Shown here: positions 1-8,768 of the stretch, in pieces
Layout of the letters: each line of letters starts with the position of its first letter
Numbering within the stretch: the stretch's first letter is position 1
Origin: Nonomuraea dietziae
GTDB lineage: Bacteria > Actinomycetota > Actinomycetes > Streptosporangiales > Streptosporangiaceae
NCBI RefSeq assembly: GCF_014195505.1
Contig: NZ_JACIBV010000001.1
Span: 1,736,001 to 1,800,000 of the forward strand
Length of the DNA: 64,000 bases
Direction of reading: 5' to 3'
Translations under genes and position numbers: made by a program
The notes under the pieces: model-generated
What the model was told of the DNA's origin: nothing
Databases searched by the model: none
Seen by the model: the letters and a program-made list of their open reading frames with translations, nothing else

Positions 1-195
1 CACGTCGGCCAGCGCCTCGGCGCAGGCCAGCGCGGTCGCGTGCCACCACTGCTCGGGGTCCTGCTCGTGCCGCTCGCCTTCGCGGTGGCTGGTCAGCTTG
101 CGCGTGCCCATGCCCGCGACCCTGCCCTCGCCCGTGACGGCGAGCGCCCTGACGCTCTGCGTGCCGAGATCCAGCCCGACCCAGACGCCGCTCAC
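1..195 (-). CDS. FGGY-family carbohydrate kinase, N-terminal part (runs off window)
   Basis: Sixty-five codons are visible, starting at a GTG (195..193). The N-terminus has the FGGY/actin-fold phosphate-1 motif GLDLGTQSVRALAV (about residues 7-20), which binds ATP phosphates. The motif RHEQDPEQWWHA further on is typical of xylulokinase-like kinases. The start overlaps the stop of the upstream kinase by four bases (GTGA), so the two are probably translationally coupled. It would phosphorylate a sugar or polyol delivered by the adjacent ABC importer. The substrate cannot be told from this fragment. Family is clear, specificity unknown. Confidence 0.85.
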   Translation of the reverse strand, partial: MSGVWVGLDLGTQSVRALAVTGEGRVAGMGTRKLTSHREGERHEQDPEQWWHATALACAEALADV

Positions 196-1619
196 CTGCC
201 GCTCCTGACGCTCTCCCTGACGCGCAGGAACCGGTCGAACAGCTCGTCGTACGGCCCCGCGGCCGGGTCGAGCGCCTGCCGTACCCGGGGTTCGGGCACC
301 TTGGCCAGCGCACCGGTGGCCAGGCCGCCCATGACGTAGGCGCCTCTGGCGCCGGCCTCCTCGTCGGCCGTGCGGAGCACGGGCAGGCCCGTGACGTCGG
401 CGATGAGCCGCGTCCACACCTCGCTGGCCGCGCCGCCTCCGCAGACGCGCAGCTCGGTGGGTCTGACGTGGGAGGCGGTGAGGCAGTCTCTGATGACCAT
501 GCTGAGGCCTTCCATGACCGCGCGGGCCAGATGCTCGCGGCGGTGCTCGAAGGAGAGGCCGACGAACGCGCCTCTCGCGAACGGATCGAGGAAGGGGGCG
601 CGCTCTCCGGCGGGCGACAGATAGGGAAGGAACACCAGACCCTCCGCGCCCGCGGGCGCCAGGGTGGCCAGCTCGCCGAGGTCGGCGGGATGGCTCAGGC
701 CGAGCATCTCGCAGGCCCAGCCGATCACCTCGCCGCCCGCCAGCGTGGGGAAGGCCCGCAGGTGGAGCCCGGGCAGCCCGAGTGCGACGGTCAGGCCCGA
801 GGCCCGCTCCCCCAGCTCCACCCGGTCGGTGACGATCTCCGTGCACAGCGTCGTGCCGAGGATCGTGCACGCCTGACCTGGGGTGACGGCGCCGACGCCG
901 ACCGCGGTGGAGGCGATGTCGTAGGAGGACAGCACGACGGGGGTGCCCGCGGGCAGGCCCAGCCCCTGTGCGGTCAGCGGCGCGGCCCTGTCCTCGTCGT
1001 CGAGCTGCTCGGGCAGCAGCGGGGCGGCCCACTCCAGGTCGTAGAGGGCCAGCAGCTCGGCGGAGTAGCGCCCCGTGGCCAGGTCGGTGAAAGGCGCGGA
1101 GGCGTCGGAGCTGTCGACCGCGACCCTGCCGGTGAGTTTGGAGAACAGCCAGCCGCCGCAGGTCAGCGCGGTCGCCGAGCGGTCGAGCCGCTCCGGGTCG
1201 TGCAGGCGCAGCCACGCCAGCACGGCGTTGGGCAGCCCTGCGAAGGTCAGCGAACCGTTGCGGTGAAAGGCCCGCTTCAGCACGCCCGCCTCGGTCCAGT
1301 CCGCGACGAAGGCGGCCGCGCGGGCGTCGTTCCAGAGGATGGCGGGCCCCGTCGGCTCGCCGTCGGGGCCGACCAGCCAGCAGCCGTCGCCCTGCGCGGT
1401 GACCGCGACGTAGTCGACGGGCCCGGCCATGCCCTCGACCACCTCGCGCACGCAGGAGACGACCGCCTCCCACACCGCGTTCATGTCCTGCTCGGCCCAG
1501 CCGGGACGGGGCCTGGTCACGGTGGTGGCCCTGCGCGCCACCACGGCCTCGGCGCCCTCCTCGTCGTAGCCGACCGCCTTGATCATCGTGGTGCCGGCGT
1601 CGACACAGACCACTGCCAT
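192..1619 (-). CDS. FGGY-family carbohydrate kinase
   Basis: A 475-residue protein of normal length for FGGY kinases, which phosphorylate pentoses, polyols or other sugars with ATP in the cytoplasm. The N-terminal phosphate motif CVDAGTTMIKAVGYD (residues 5-19) and the C-terminal CGGGAASEVW adenosine motif (about residues 393-402) mark the two actin-like lobes. A WAEQD segment lies near residue 48 and WNDAR near residue 100. The ATG at 1619 is chosen because it gives the family N-terminus and lies 14 bases after the permease stop. It is followed by a second FGGY kinase with a GTGA overlap. Two different kinases behind one importer suggest a two-substrate or polyol/ketose pathway. I cannot assign xylulose, erythritol or another substrate. 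Confidence 0.88.
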   Translation of the reverse strand: MAVVCVDAGTTMIKAVGYDEEGAEAVVARRATTVTRPRPGWAEQDMNAVWEAVVSCVREVVEGMAGPVDYVAVTAQGDGCWLVGPDGEPTGPAILWNDARAAAFVADWTEAGVLKRAFHRNGSLTFAGLPNAVLAWLRLHDPERLDRSATALTCGGWLFSKLTGRVAVDSSDASAPFTDLATGRYSAELLALYDLEWAAPLLPEQLDDEDRAAPLTAQGLGLPAGTPVVLSSYDIASTAVGVGAVTPGQACTILGTTLCTEIVTDRVELGERASGLTVALGLPGLHLRAFPTLAGGEVIGWACEMLGLSHPADLGELATLAPAGAEGLVFLPYLSPAGERAPFLDPFARGAFVGLSFEHRREHLARAVMEGLSMVIRDCLTASHVRPTELRVCGGGAASEVWTRLIADVTGLPVLRTADEEAGARGAYVMGGLATGALAKVPEPRVRQALDPAAGPYDELFDRFLRVRESVRSGR

Positions 1620-1633
1620 CGCTCGCTCCCCCC

Positions 1634-2872
1634 CTACGCCCTGCCGTGGGAGACCCGCGACCTGCGAGCCACCGAGTCCACGGCCACCGCGAGCAGCAGG
1701 ACGGCGCCGGTGACCATGAAGCGGAAGGAGGAGTCGAGGTTGAGCAGGGTCAGCCCGCTGGAGATGGACTGGATCACCACGATGCCCAGCAGCGCGGCGA
1801 AGGCCGTACCCCTGCCGCCGAACAGGCTGGTGCCGCCGATGACGGCGGCCGCGATGGCGTTGAGGTTGACGTCGCCGCCTCCGCTGCTCTGGTTGACCGC
1901 CGCGAGCCTGGCCGCGGCCAGCACGCCGCCGACGGCGGCGAGCGTCGTGCACAGCACGAACGCGGAGGTGTAGACGGCCCTGACGTTGATGCCCGCGCGC
2001 CTGGCCGCCTCGGCGTTGCCGCCGACCGCGTAGATCGACTTACCGAACTTGGTACGGCCCAGCACGTAGTGCATGACCAGCACCAGCGCGAGGAACAGCA
2101 CGAACATCCAGCCCACGCCGCGGGTCTGGTTGAGATACCAGACGACCACGCCGAGGCCGATGAGCACCAGGACGCTCCTGGCGACCAGCAGCTGGGTGGA
2201 GACCGCCGACAGCGAGGCCTTCCTGCGCCGCCTGGCGTGGGCGTACCCGCTGGCGAACAGGCCCGCGGCGGCCACCACGACGAACACGTACGACAGCCAC
2301 ACCGGCACGAAGGCCAGCTGCGCGAAGGCGACCAGGCCCGAGTCGAAAGGCAGGTTGATCGAGCCCTTAGCGCCCAGCATCCACAGCTGCACGCCGAGCA
2401 GGCCGAGCAGTCCCGCCATGGTGATGACGAAGCTCGGCACGCCGAACCTGTTGAAGATCTGCCCGTAGACCCAGCCGATCGCGCAGCCGATCACGATCGC
2501 GGCCAGGATCGCCAGCCAGACCGGCAGCCTCCTGTCCACGAAGAACACCGCCATGACCGCGGAGGTCAGGCCGCTGACCGAGCCGACCGACAGGTCGATC
2601 TGGCCGACGAGCAGCACGACCACCACACCCAGCGCGATGATGCCGACAGGGGCGCACTCCAGTGTGAGGTTCACCAGGTTGACGCTGGACAGGAAGATCG
2701 GGTTGAGCGCCTGGAACACCGACCAGATCACGATCAGCCCGATGACGACGGGCAGGACGCCCAGGTCGCCGCCGCGGACCCGGTCGAGCAGGCCCTCGGC
2801 GGCGCCGCGCAGGCCCTGCCTGCCGATCAGCCGCTCGTCCTTCAGGTCCGTCGGAGTCTCGAGATCGGTCAT
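1634..2872 (-). CDS. Sugar ABC transporter permease (XylH/RbsC type)
   Basis: A 412-residue polytopic membrane protein of the branched-chain/ribose-type permease family (BPD_transp_2). It carries the hallmark GQIDLSVGSVSGL motif near residue 90 and the later GGTSLFGGRGT segment near residue 345, which contacts the ATPase. The length suits XylH-like permeases, which have extra helices compared with RbsC. It would form the membrane channel for the sugar bound by the lipoprotein encoded two genes upstream. Its ATG overlaps the stop of the ATPase gene (ATGA). It belongs to the operon binding protein, ATPase, permease, kinase, kinase. Confidence 0.93.
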   Translation of the reverse strand: MTDLETPTDLKDERLIGRQGLRGAAEGLLDRVRGGDLGVLPVVIGLIVIWSVFQALNPIFLSSVNLVNLTLECAPVGIIALGVVVVLLVGQIDLSVGSVSGLTSAVMAVFFVDRRLPVWLAILAAIVIGCAIGWVYGQIFNRFGVPSFVITMAGLLGLLGVQLWMLGAKGSINLPFDSGLVAFAQLAFVPVWLSYVFVVVAAAGLFASGYAHARRRRKASLSAVSTQLLVARSVLVLIGLGVVVWYLNQTRGVGWMFVLFLALVLVMHYVLGRTKFGKSIYAVGGNAEAARRAGINVRAVYTSAFVLCTTLAAVGGVLAAARLAAVNQSSGGGDVNLNAIAAAVIGGTSLFGGRGTAFAALLGIVVIQSISSGLTLLNLDSSFRFMVTGAVLLLAVAVDSVARRSRVSHGRA

Positions 2873-3636
2873 TGGCGGAGCCTTTCCTGCGATTGCGCGC
2901 GGCGGGTCACCACGTTGTCGGTGGCGCCGGTGATCGCCGCGATGATGTCCTCCTGGGACACCTCGCCGACGGCGAAGGTCCCGTTGTTACGGCCGAGCCG
3001 CAGCACCGCCACCTTGTCGGCGACGGCCTTCACGTCGGCCATGTTGTGGCTGATCATGATCACGCCGAGACCGCGGTCGCGCAGCCGTTCGATCAGGTTG
3101 AGCACCTCCGCCGTCTGCGCGACGCCCAGCGCGGCCGTCGGCTCGTCCAGGATGACCACCTTGGGATCGGCCAGCAGCGACCTGGCGATGGCCACGGTCT
3201 GCCGCTGTCCGCCCGAGAGCGAGGCCACGGGGGTGCGCACCGAGGGGATCTTCGCCGAGAGCTGGCGCAGCAGCTCCCACGAGCGGACCTCCATCGCCAC
3301 GTCGTCCAGGCGCAGCGCGCGCAGCTCCTGGCCGAGGAAGAGGTTCTCGATCACGTTGAGGTTCTCGCACAGTGCCAGATCCTGGAAGACCGTGGCGATG
3401 CCGAGACGGTGGGCGTCGGCGGGGGTGGCGATGTGCGCCTGCCCGCCCTCGAAGGTGATCGTCCCTGAGTCCGCGGCGTGGACACCGGAGAGGATCTTGA
3501 CGAGGGTGGACTTGCCCGCGCCGTTGTCGCCGACGATCGCGACGACCTCACCGGCTTCGACGTCGAGGTCGATGCCGGTGAGCGCGGCGACGGCGCCGAA
3601 GGTCTTGGTGATGCCGCTCAGGGACAGGATGGGCAT
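2869..3636 (-). CDS. Sugar ABC transporter ATP-binding protein (single ABC domain)
   Basis: A 255-residue single-domain ABC ATPase that powers sugar import. Walker A is GDNGAGKS (residues 36-43), the signature is LSGGQ (140-144), Walker B is VVILDEPT (160-167) and the switch histidine is H197 in ISHN. Rhizobial and actinobacterial XylG/FrcA-like importers often have one ABC domain where enteric XylG or RbsA has two, so this is not a truncation. Its ATG starts immediately after the TAG of the binding-protein gene, and its TGA overlaps the permease ATG. Specificity is set by the binding protein, not by this subunit. Confidence 0.95.
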   Translation of the reverse strand: MPILSLSGITKTFGAVAALTGIDLDVEAGEVVAIVGDNGAGKSTLVKILSGVHAADSGTITFEGGQAHIATPADAHRLGIATVFQDLALCENLNVIENLFLGQELRALRLDDVAMEVRSWELLRQLSAKIPSVRTPVASLSGGQRQTVAIARSLLADPKVVILDEPTAALGVAQTAEVLNLIERLRDRGLGVIMISHNMADVKAVADKVAVLRLGRNNGTFAVGEVSQEDIIAAITGATDNVVTRRAQSQERLRQ

Positions 3637-4698
3637 CTACTTGATCCCGAGCTTGTCACAGGCGGCCTTGTAGTCGGGGGTGCACACCTCCGACACCTTG
3701 AGCGCGCCGCCGGGGCCGAGCAGTTCCTTCGCCACGTTCTCCTGGGTCACCACGGTCGGGGTGAACAGCTCGGAGGGGGTGTCGAACAGCGTGGTCTTAC
3801 CCGCCGGCTTCTTGCCCTGGGCGAACTCGTTCGCGACCACCGCCGCCGCCTCGGCCACGATCTTGATCGGCTTCGAGATGGTGTTGTACTGGTCGCCGTT
3901 GATGATGCGCTGGACCGCGGCCAGCTCGGCGTCGTTGCCGCTGACCGGCGGCACGGGAGTGTCGGCGGCCTTGAACGCGGCGATCGCGCCGCCGGCGGTG
4001 CCGTCGTTGGCGGCGACGACTCCGCCGATCTTGCCGGGGAACTGGGCGATCTGACCGCTGACCCACTCCTGCGCCTTGTTCGGCTGCCACCCTGGGGTGT
4101 CGTACTCGGCCAGCAGCTTCAGGCCGCTCGGGTCGACCGCACTGTGGATGCCCTTCTTGATCAGCTGGGCGGCGGCGTCGGTGGGCGAGCCGTTCACCAC
4201 GAGCAGGCCGCCGTCCCCGCCCTTCTTCTTCACCTCGTCCACGAGGGACTGGGCGATGAGCGAGCCGATCTTCTCGTTGTCGAAGGAGACGTAGTAGTCG
4301 GCCTTGGCGGCGGGGATCGGCCGGTCGTAGGCGATGATCGGCACCTTCTGCGCCTGCGCCGACTGGACGATCGTCGCGGCGGCGGCGGAGTCGACGGGGT
4401 CGATCACGATCGCCTTGACGCCCTGGGCCAGGGCGGAGTTGGCCTGCTGCTGCTGCTTGGCCGCGTCGGCTCCGGCGTTCTGGTAGAGCACCTCGCAGGT
4501 CGGGCAGAGCTCCTTCATCTTCGCCTTGAACAGCGGCGCGTCGTAGAGCTCGTAGCGGGTGGAGGCGATGTCCGGCATGAGGAAGGCGATCTTCGCACCT
4601 TGGGCGGCGCTCTCGCCCTGCCCTGCCGACGTGGTGGTGGACGAACAGGCGGTGGCCGCCGCCAGCGCGACGGCGACCGCGAAGGTGACCCTCTTCAT
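3637..4698 (-). CDS. Sugar ABC transporter substrate-binding lipoprotein (type-1 periplasmic binding fold)
   Basis: A 353-residue secreted binding protein. The start ATG at 4698 is preceded by AAGGAG at 6 bases and gives a lipoprotein signal: a short basic start, a hydrophobic stretch and Cys18 in AAATACSS. An in-frame ATG further upstream lacks this arrangement. The mature part begins KIAFLMPDIASTRYELYD, the RbsB/XylF-like first strand. It contains QANSALAQGVKAIVIDPVD and YDRPIP, typical of pentose and polyol binding proteins. It captures the sugar outside the membrane and delivers it to the permease. It is the first gene of the operon, divergent from the DeoR-type regulator. A D-xylose-like ligand is plausible by resemblance, but not shown. 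Confidence 0.92.
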   Translation of the reverse strand: MKRVTFAVAVALAAATACSSTTTSAGQGESAAQGAKIAFLMPDIASTRYELYDAPLFKAKMKELCPTCEVLYQNAGADAAKQQQQANSALAQGVKAIVIDPVDSAAAATIVQSAQAQKVPIIAYDRPIPAAKADYYVSFDNEKIGSLIAQSLVDEVKKKGGDGGLLVVNGSPTDAAAQLIKKGIHSAVDPSGLKLLAEYDTPGWQPNKAQEWVSGQIAQFPGKIGGVVAANDGTAGGAIAAFKAADTPVPPVSGNDAELAAVQRIINGDQYNTISKPIKIVAEAAAVVANEFAQGKKPAGKTTLFDTPSELFTPTVVTQENVAKELLGPGGALKVSEVCTPDYKAACDKLGIK

Positions 4699-4735
4699 GA
4701 CTGCTCCTTGGCTCATCGACGAGAGGTCTGGGTGT

Positions 4736-4761
4736 GTGTTGTGGTGTGAGGAACACAACAC
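4736..4761. promoter_or_regulatory. Inverted repeat, candidate DeoR-type operator in the divergent promoter region
   Basis: GTGTTGTG (4736-4743) and CACAACAC (4754-4761) form perfect 8-base arms separated by 10 bases. They lie in the 179-base gap between the divergent binding-protein gene and the regulator. The gap is AT-richer than its surroundings and also contains a smaller palindrome, ACATGCGGACATGT, near 4799-4812. Placement suits an operator for the adjacent DeoR-family protein. The assignment is inferred from position and symmetry. Confidence 0.5.
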
Positions 4762-4877
4762 CCGATGGGCCAAATATGTCAAGAGTCTGATAACTACAAC
4801 ATGCGGACATGTGAGAACTTACGGCGACATCTCGTGTTACCTTTAGCACCGACTTCACACTGATCAGGAGGCGACTC

Positions 4878-5663
4878 GTGGCAGACGGCGACCCCGCGCT
4901 CGGCCCAAGGGAACGCCGCGACCAGATCCGCCAGCTCGTCGCGAGCGAGGGCTTCGTCCGCATGGAGCAGCTCGCCGAGGCCCACGGCGTGAGTCTGATG
5001 ACCATCCACCGTGACCTCGACGTACTCCAGAGCGAGGGATGGCTGCGCAAGGTACGCGGCGGCGCGACGGCCCAGCCGTCCGCGCTCTACCACGGCGACG
5101 TGCGTCATCGCGTGCAGGCGATGTCCGAGGCCAAACGGCTGCTCGCCGAGGAGGCGGTCACGCTCGTCGAGCCCGGCGCCTCGGTCATGATCGACGAGAG
5201 CACCACAGGTCTGGCCGTCGCCGGACTGCTGCCGGCCAGGGGGCCCGTCACGGTGATCTCCAACTTCCTCGCGGTGGTCAACCTGCTGGCCGGCGAGGCC
5301 ACCATCGACCTCATCGCGCTGGGCGGGGCCTACTACCCGGCCTACGACGCCTTCCTCGGCATGCGCACCACCGAGGCGATCAGGTCACTGCACGCGGACG
5401 TGCTGTTCATGTCGACCACGGCGGTGACCAACGGGCACTGCTACCACCAGTCGCAGGAGACGGTGGCGGTGAAGCGGGCGCTGATGGAGTCGGCGAGCAA
5501 GAAGGTGCTGCTGATCGACCACACGAAGTTCAGCAAGCGGGGGCTGCACCAACTCGCGCCGCTGACGGCCTTCGACCTGGTGATCGTGGACAGCGACGCC
5601 CCCGAATCCGACCTCGCCCCACTACGCGCAGCCGGCGTCCCCTTGAAAATCGTTTCGAACTGA
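4878..5663 (+). CDS. DeoR/GlpR-family transcriptional regulator
   Basis: A 261-residue cytoplasmic repressor. The N-terminal winged helix-turn-helix (about residues 13-65) contains MEQLAEAHGVSLMTIHRDLDVL, with the DeoR recognition helix, and is followed by a sugar-phosphate sensing domain. That domain contains DESTTGLAVAGLL (residues 112-124) and GGAYYPAYDAFLG, the phosphosugar-binding loop region. The GTG start has a perfect AGGAGG at 4866-4871. It is transcribed away from the ABC/kinase operon and probably represses it until the phosphorylated product of the kinases binds. The regulator's family and its location make the link strong, but the effector is unknown. Confidence 0.92.
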   Translation: MADGDPALGPRERRDQIRQLVASEGFVRMEQLAEAHGVSLMTIHRDLDVLQSEGWLRKVRGGATAQPSALYHGDVRHRVQAMSEAKRLLAEEAVTLVEPGASVMIDESTTGLAVAGLLPARGPVTVISNFLAVVNLLAGEATIDLIALGGAYYPAYDAFLGMRTTEAIRSLHADVLFMSTTAVTNGHCYHQSQETVAVKRALMESASKKVLLIDHTKFSKRGLHQLAPLTAFDLVIVDSDAPESDLAPLRAAGVPLKIVSN

Positions 5664-5679
5664 ACTTCATGGGTTCAGT
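5659..5679. terminator. Hairpin at the end of the DeoR-type gene
   Basis: ACTGAAC (5659-5665) pairs perfectly with GTTCAGT (5673-5679) across a 7-base loop. It overlaps the stop codon of the regulator gene and lies before the convergent lipoprotein gene. No strong T run follows, so it is only a candidate bidirectional terminator. Confidence 0.4.
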
Positions 5680-5691
5680 GCTCTTGGTGTG

Positions 5692-6174
5692 TCAACGATC
5701 GGCCGGCGCAGGCGTCCCATCGGGCCAGACGCAGGGAGAGGTTGCCGCCAGGTAGAGATCATCTCCCTCCGCCCAGATAAGGCCCAAGAGATACCCGTCA
5801 GGCCTCGACTCGCCATGGATTGTGGGCGCTCCGGCCTGGAAGCCGCCCATTGCGGTGATCACATGGCCCTGTTCCACCCAGCGAGCCCGAACTTGGTGAG
5901 CAATGCTCATGTTCGCGCTCTGGGGAACACCTCGCAGCCAGTAGGCCCTATGAATCACCACCTGCTTCTCCGACCCCCCCTTGGCCAGACAAGTGTTGGG
6001 AGCAACCGACGAAGGAAGGAGCTCCAGCCGAGGCTGAGGCTGCAACGCGGCAGCAGTTTCGCGGATGAGTTGCTCGACCCGGCTGAGAGCATGCGACTGG
6101 GTGATAGTCGGTTGGTCCACAGTGCAGCCAATCAGAGAAACGAGGGCGAGAGCGAGCACGAGAGCGCGGAGCAA
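5692..6174 (-). CDS. Small putative lipoprotein, unknown function
   Basis: A 160-residue protein with a clear lipobox: after a hydrophobic start, LIGC places the lipidated cysteine at residue 17. The mature part is polar and ends with a predicted folded domain (GQVITAMGG-like region, then GYLLGLIWAEGDDLYLAAT). I do not recognise the family. The TTG start at 6174 is supported by AAAGGTGA about 8 bases upstream. It follows the alpha/beta-hydrolase gene on the same strand with a gap of only 6 bases, so the two are probably co-transcribed. It would sit on the outer face of the membrane. Function unknown. Confidence 0.7.
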   Translation of the reverse strand: MLRALVLALALVSLIGCTVDQPTITQSHALSRVEQLIRETAAALQPQPRLELLPSSVAPNTCLAKGGSEKQVVIHRAYWLRGVPQSANMSIAHQVRARWVEQGHVITAMGGFQAGAPTIHGESRPDGYLLGLIWAEGDDLYLAATSPCVWPDGTPAPADR

Positions 6175-6180
6175 TGTGGA

Positions 6181-7941
6181 TCACCTTTGCGGGCGGAGCG
6201 CCAGGTCGGGGGCAAGTTCAGGCATCAACGGCTGTGGCTGAGCGTTGTGCGACTCTGGGGCGGCCACCTTGTCGTATTGCCCATTGATGATGCGGCCCAT
6301 GTTCGCCAATGAGACTGAGGCGGGGTCCCAGTAGCTGCTGTGAGCTCTGGTGTAGACGTCTCTGCCTACGGGGAAGTGTTGGGCGCCGAAGGAGGCGTTT
6401 CCTGGGTCGGCGCCGAAGCGGCCGAGGGCGGCTACCGGGTCGTTGCCTGCCTCGCCGACCCACACATGTCCCGGAGCCACGCCCAGTTCCCTGGCGTGGT
6501 CGACGCCGACGCCAGGGCTGCCGACGAAGATGAGGTCGTCGGCCAGCCGTCCGGGGCGGAGGGTGGCGGCTTTGCCGGTGGTCAGCGACCCGTAGCTGTG
6601 GCCGACGATCACGGCGCGGGCCGTGGAGGACGGTTCGTGGGCGGCGCGCAGGCCGTCGGCGAAGGAGGCCAGGGCCGTGGCGCCCTTGGCGGCGGCGTGG
6701 CCGAAGGCGACCGACTTGGCGGGGTCGAAGATGCCCGGGTCGATCTGGGGCGCGTCGTAGCCGAGCCACGTGACGGCGGCGATGCTCCGCGAGCCACTGG
6801 TGGCGGTGGCCTGTTGCCAGAGGGCGCGGGAGCGTTGGAGGTCGCCTGGGGCGGCGTCCAGGCCTGAGGTGAGGCCGGAGACGGAGGTGACCGTGGTGTC
6901 GGCGGTGTCGGGGTCGCCCCAGGAGACGATGAGTCGTCCCTGTCCGTTCACGTCGAAGGCCAGCAGCAGGGGTGGCGGGTGGCCGGCGACCGGCTGGAGT
7001 TCCCTTTCGATGTTCTCGATGCGGCGGAGCTGGTTGGCGAGGCGTTCCCAGCCGCCGAACAGGGTGGGGTCGTCGAGGCGGTCGAGTTCGGCGGCGGCGG
7101 CGTCGAGCCGGCGCTTGAGCGCGGTCTTCTGGCTGGCGAGCCCCAGCCGGTTCGAGCGGTCGCGGACGCTCGCGGGCAGGCCGTTGAGCAGGCCGAGCCC
7201 CGGCAGGCGGATCAGCTCCTCCCGGCTGCCCTGCGTCAGCGTGTGCCACCAGGCGTGGACGCGGGCGGCCAGGCCGGGGTCCCCGCCCTGGTCCTGGAGG
7301 TCGAGCAGCCGGGTGACCGCGTCTCCGTCGCCGCCGGCGAGGCGGGCGAGCAGAGCCTGGGCGGCGGCGGGGTCCGTGGCGTGGGCGGCGAACAGGTCGT
7401 GGGCCGCGAGACCGGCGGGCAGTGACGTGCCGGGGACGGTCTGCTGGATGCGGGTCAGGCGGCGACGCAGGTCGGCGCCGTGGGTGGTGGACCAGTCGGC
7501 GATCCTGCCGAGGGAGTGCCCGGGTTCGGCGGGCAGGCCGTGGGCGGAGAGCTCCGCCGCCAGGCGGGTGCCCGCCGCCGAGAGGGTCTGGCCCGCGTGT
7601 TCGAGCGCCGAGATCAGGGCGGACATCGCCAGGGGGTCGATGCCCTGGAAGGTGCCGAGGGTAGCGCTCATGGTGGTGACCGAGGTGGTCAGCAAGGGGA
7701 GGGCGGGGGCGGCGCCGCCCTGCCGTACGACCAGGTGGGCCAGGGTGGTCAGGGCGACGGTCAGCGAGGACTGCAGGCCGGCGCGGTGGCGGGCGAGGGC
7801 GGCGGTGAAGGCTGGGGCGCCGCCGCCGACCCAGGCGTGCGTCCGCATGAGGCGCATGGCGGTGTCGAGGTGGGTGTGGTGTTCGGCGGCGAGCGCCGCT
7901 GCTCGCCCGTACGCCTCGAGGGCCGCCGTGTGATCCGCCAT
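6181..7941 (-). CDS. DUF1023-type alpha/beta hydrolase with WXG100-like N-terminal region
   Basis: A 586-residue protein. The C-terminal third resembles the DUF1023 alpha/beta-hydrolase family of actinobacteria. The nucleophile elbow is GHSYGS (447-452, Ser449), followed by KAATLRPGRLADDLIFVGSPG and a terminal histidine region around ARAHSSYWD. The N-terminal 100 residues are helical and Ala/Leu-rich with WVGGGAPAF (37-45). This recalls the helical WXG-like segments found in front of many members of this family, which are thought to be secretion- or cell-surface-linked. The central part (about 260-320) is rich in charged heptads and may be coiled coil. No classical signal peptide is visible. 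The substrate is unknown. It sits in an apparent two-gene operon with the downstream lipoprotein. Confidence 0.82.
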   Translation of the reverse strand: MADHTAALEAYGRAAALAAEHHTHLDTAMRLMRTHAWVGGGAPAFTAALARHRAGLQSSLTVALTTLAHLVVRQGGAAPALPLLTTSVTTMSATLGTFQGIDPLAMSALISALEHAGQTLSAAGTRLAAELSAHGLPAEPGHSLGRIADWSTTHGADLRRRLTRIQQTVPGTSLPAGLAAHDLFAAHATDPAAAQALLARLAGGDGDAVTRLLDLQDQGGDPGLAARVHAWWHTLTQGSREELIRLPGLGLLNGLPASVRDRSNRLGLASQKTALKRRLDAAAAELDRLDDPTLFGGWERLANQLRRIENIERELQPVAGHPPPLLLAFDVNGQGRLIVSWGDPDTADTTVTSVSGLTSGLDAAPGDLQRSRALWQQATATSGSRSIAAVTWLGYDAPQIDPGIFDPAKSVAFGHAAAKGATALASFADGLRAAHEPSSTARAVIVGHSYGSLTTGKAATLRPGRLADDLIFVGSPGVGVDHARELGVAPGHVWVGEAGNDPVAALGRFGADPGNASFGAQHFPVGRDVYTRAHSSYWDPASVSLANMGRIINGQYDKVAAPESHNAQPQPLMPELAPDLALRPQR

Positions 7942-8099
7942 GACGCGGTCCAGGATGGCAGGACGGCGGGCCGCCTCTCAGGTGATCGTCGACTCACCCA
8001 CATTGCTGGCGAAATGCGGTGAGTACGGCGTACTCAGGCGCGGGAGCGGTCCTGGCCCGATACTGCTGCTGAACCGTCGAGAGGAAAGGACGTGACGGC

Positions 8100-8732
8100 G
8101 TGCCACTCGACCGGTACGGCGTGCTCGTGGGGACCGTGCGCCGCCACTTTCGCGACAGGCCCGACACGCAGGGCCGCTGGTTCCATGTGAACATCGAGGT
8201 CAGCGCGCCGCTCGGCGTCCACCGCTGCGCGGTCGACGTCGACAGCAAGCAGTCGGCCACCGGCGTCCGGTGGAGGACGTTCACGATCTCGCCCGGCGCG
8301 CTGGGACCGGCGGCGCACCTGGCGGCGGGCTTCCACGAGCTGGCCCGCGACCGCGACTCGGGGGCGCTCGACTACTACCGGCACCCGGCCCTCGTGGAGG
8401 GCGGCGGGTCGTGGGTCTCGGGGACGAACCTGGACGCCGCGCGGGCCCTGGAGCCCCTGCTCACTCCAGGGCGGCGCGTGCTGATCTTCGGCGAGCCGTT
8501 CGACGAGGGCCTGGGCGTGCACAACATCCACCAGAACCAGGGCGACCCGTACGGCTCGCAGTGGTGGGACGAGAACGGCATCTGGCAGGACGGCGCCACA
8601 CTGACCGAGCGGCCCGACGGCGGTTTCGACGTCTTCGTCTCCAGGTTCTCCACGCAGTCGGACCGCACCGACGAGGAGGGCCACCCCGTCCCGAGCGATC
8701 TCAGGCCAGCAGGACGCTCCCTGCCAGGGTGA
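8100..8732 (+). CDS. DUF2278 (YukJ-like) family protein
   Basis: A 210-residue protein starting MPLDRYGVLVGTV, the characteristic N-terminus of DUF2278/YukJ proteins. The family signature GVHNIHQNQGDP lies near residues 139-150 and GIWQDGAT near 161-168. Members are cytoplasmic and uncharacterised. The GTG at 8100 has GAGGAAAGGA about 10 bases upstream. The last 20 residues look non-conserved, and the gene runs into the relic region that follows, so its 3' end may have been altered by the same event. No partner genes suggest a pathway. Confidence 0.8.
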   Translation: MPLDRYGVLVGTVRRHFRDRPDTQGRWFHVNIEVSAPLGVHRCAVDVDSKQSATGVRWRTFTISPGALGPAAHLAAGFHELARDRDSGALDYYRHPALVEGGGSWVSGTNLDAARALEPLLTPGRRVLIFGEPFDEGLGVHNIHQNQGDPYGSQWWDENGIWQDGATLTERPDGGFDVFVSRFSTQSDRTDEEGHPVPSDLRPAGRSLPG

Positions 8733-8768
8733 GGTAACCGGCCGACAGGCCGACGGCGGCGCTCCAGC
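8701..8768 (-). pseudogene. C-terminal remnant of a membrane transporter (MFS-like)
   Basis: On the minus strand the last codons of a hydrophobic protein can be read, ending in AVGLSAGYLTLAGSVLLA and a TGA at 8703..8701. This looks like the final transmembrane helix of a major-facilitator transporter. Nothing upstream in this frame continues the transporter, because the sequence becomes the LacI remnant on the other strand. The fragment overlaps the 3' end of the DUF2278 gene. Evidence is limited to about 20 residues. Confidence 0.4.
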
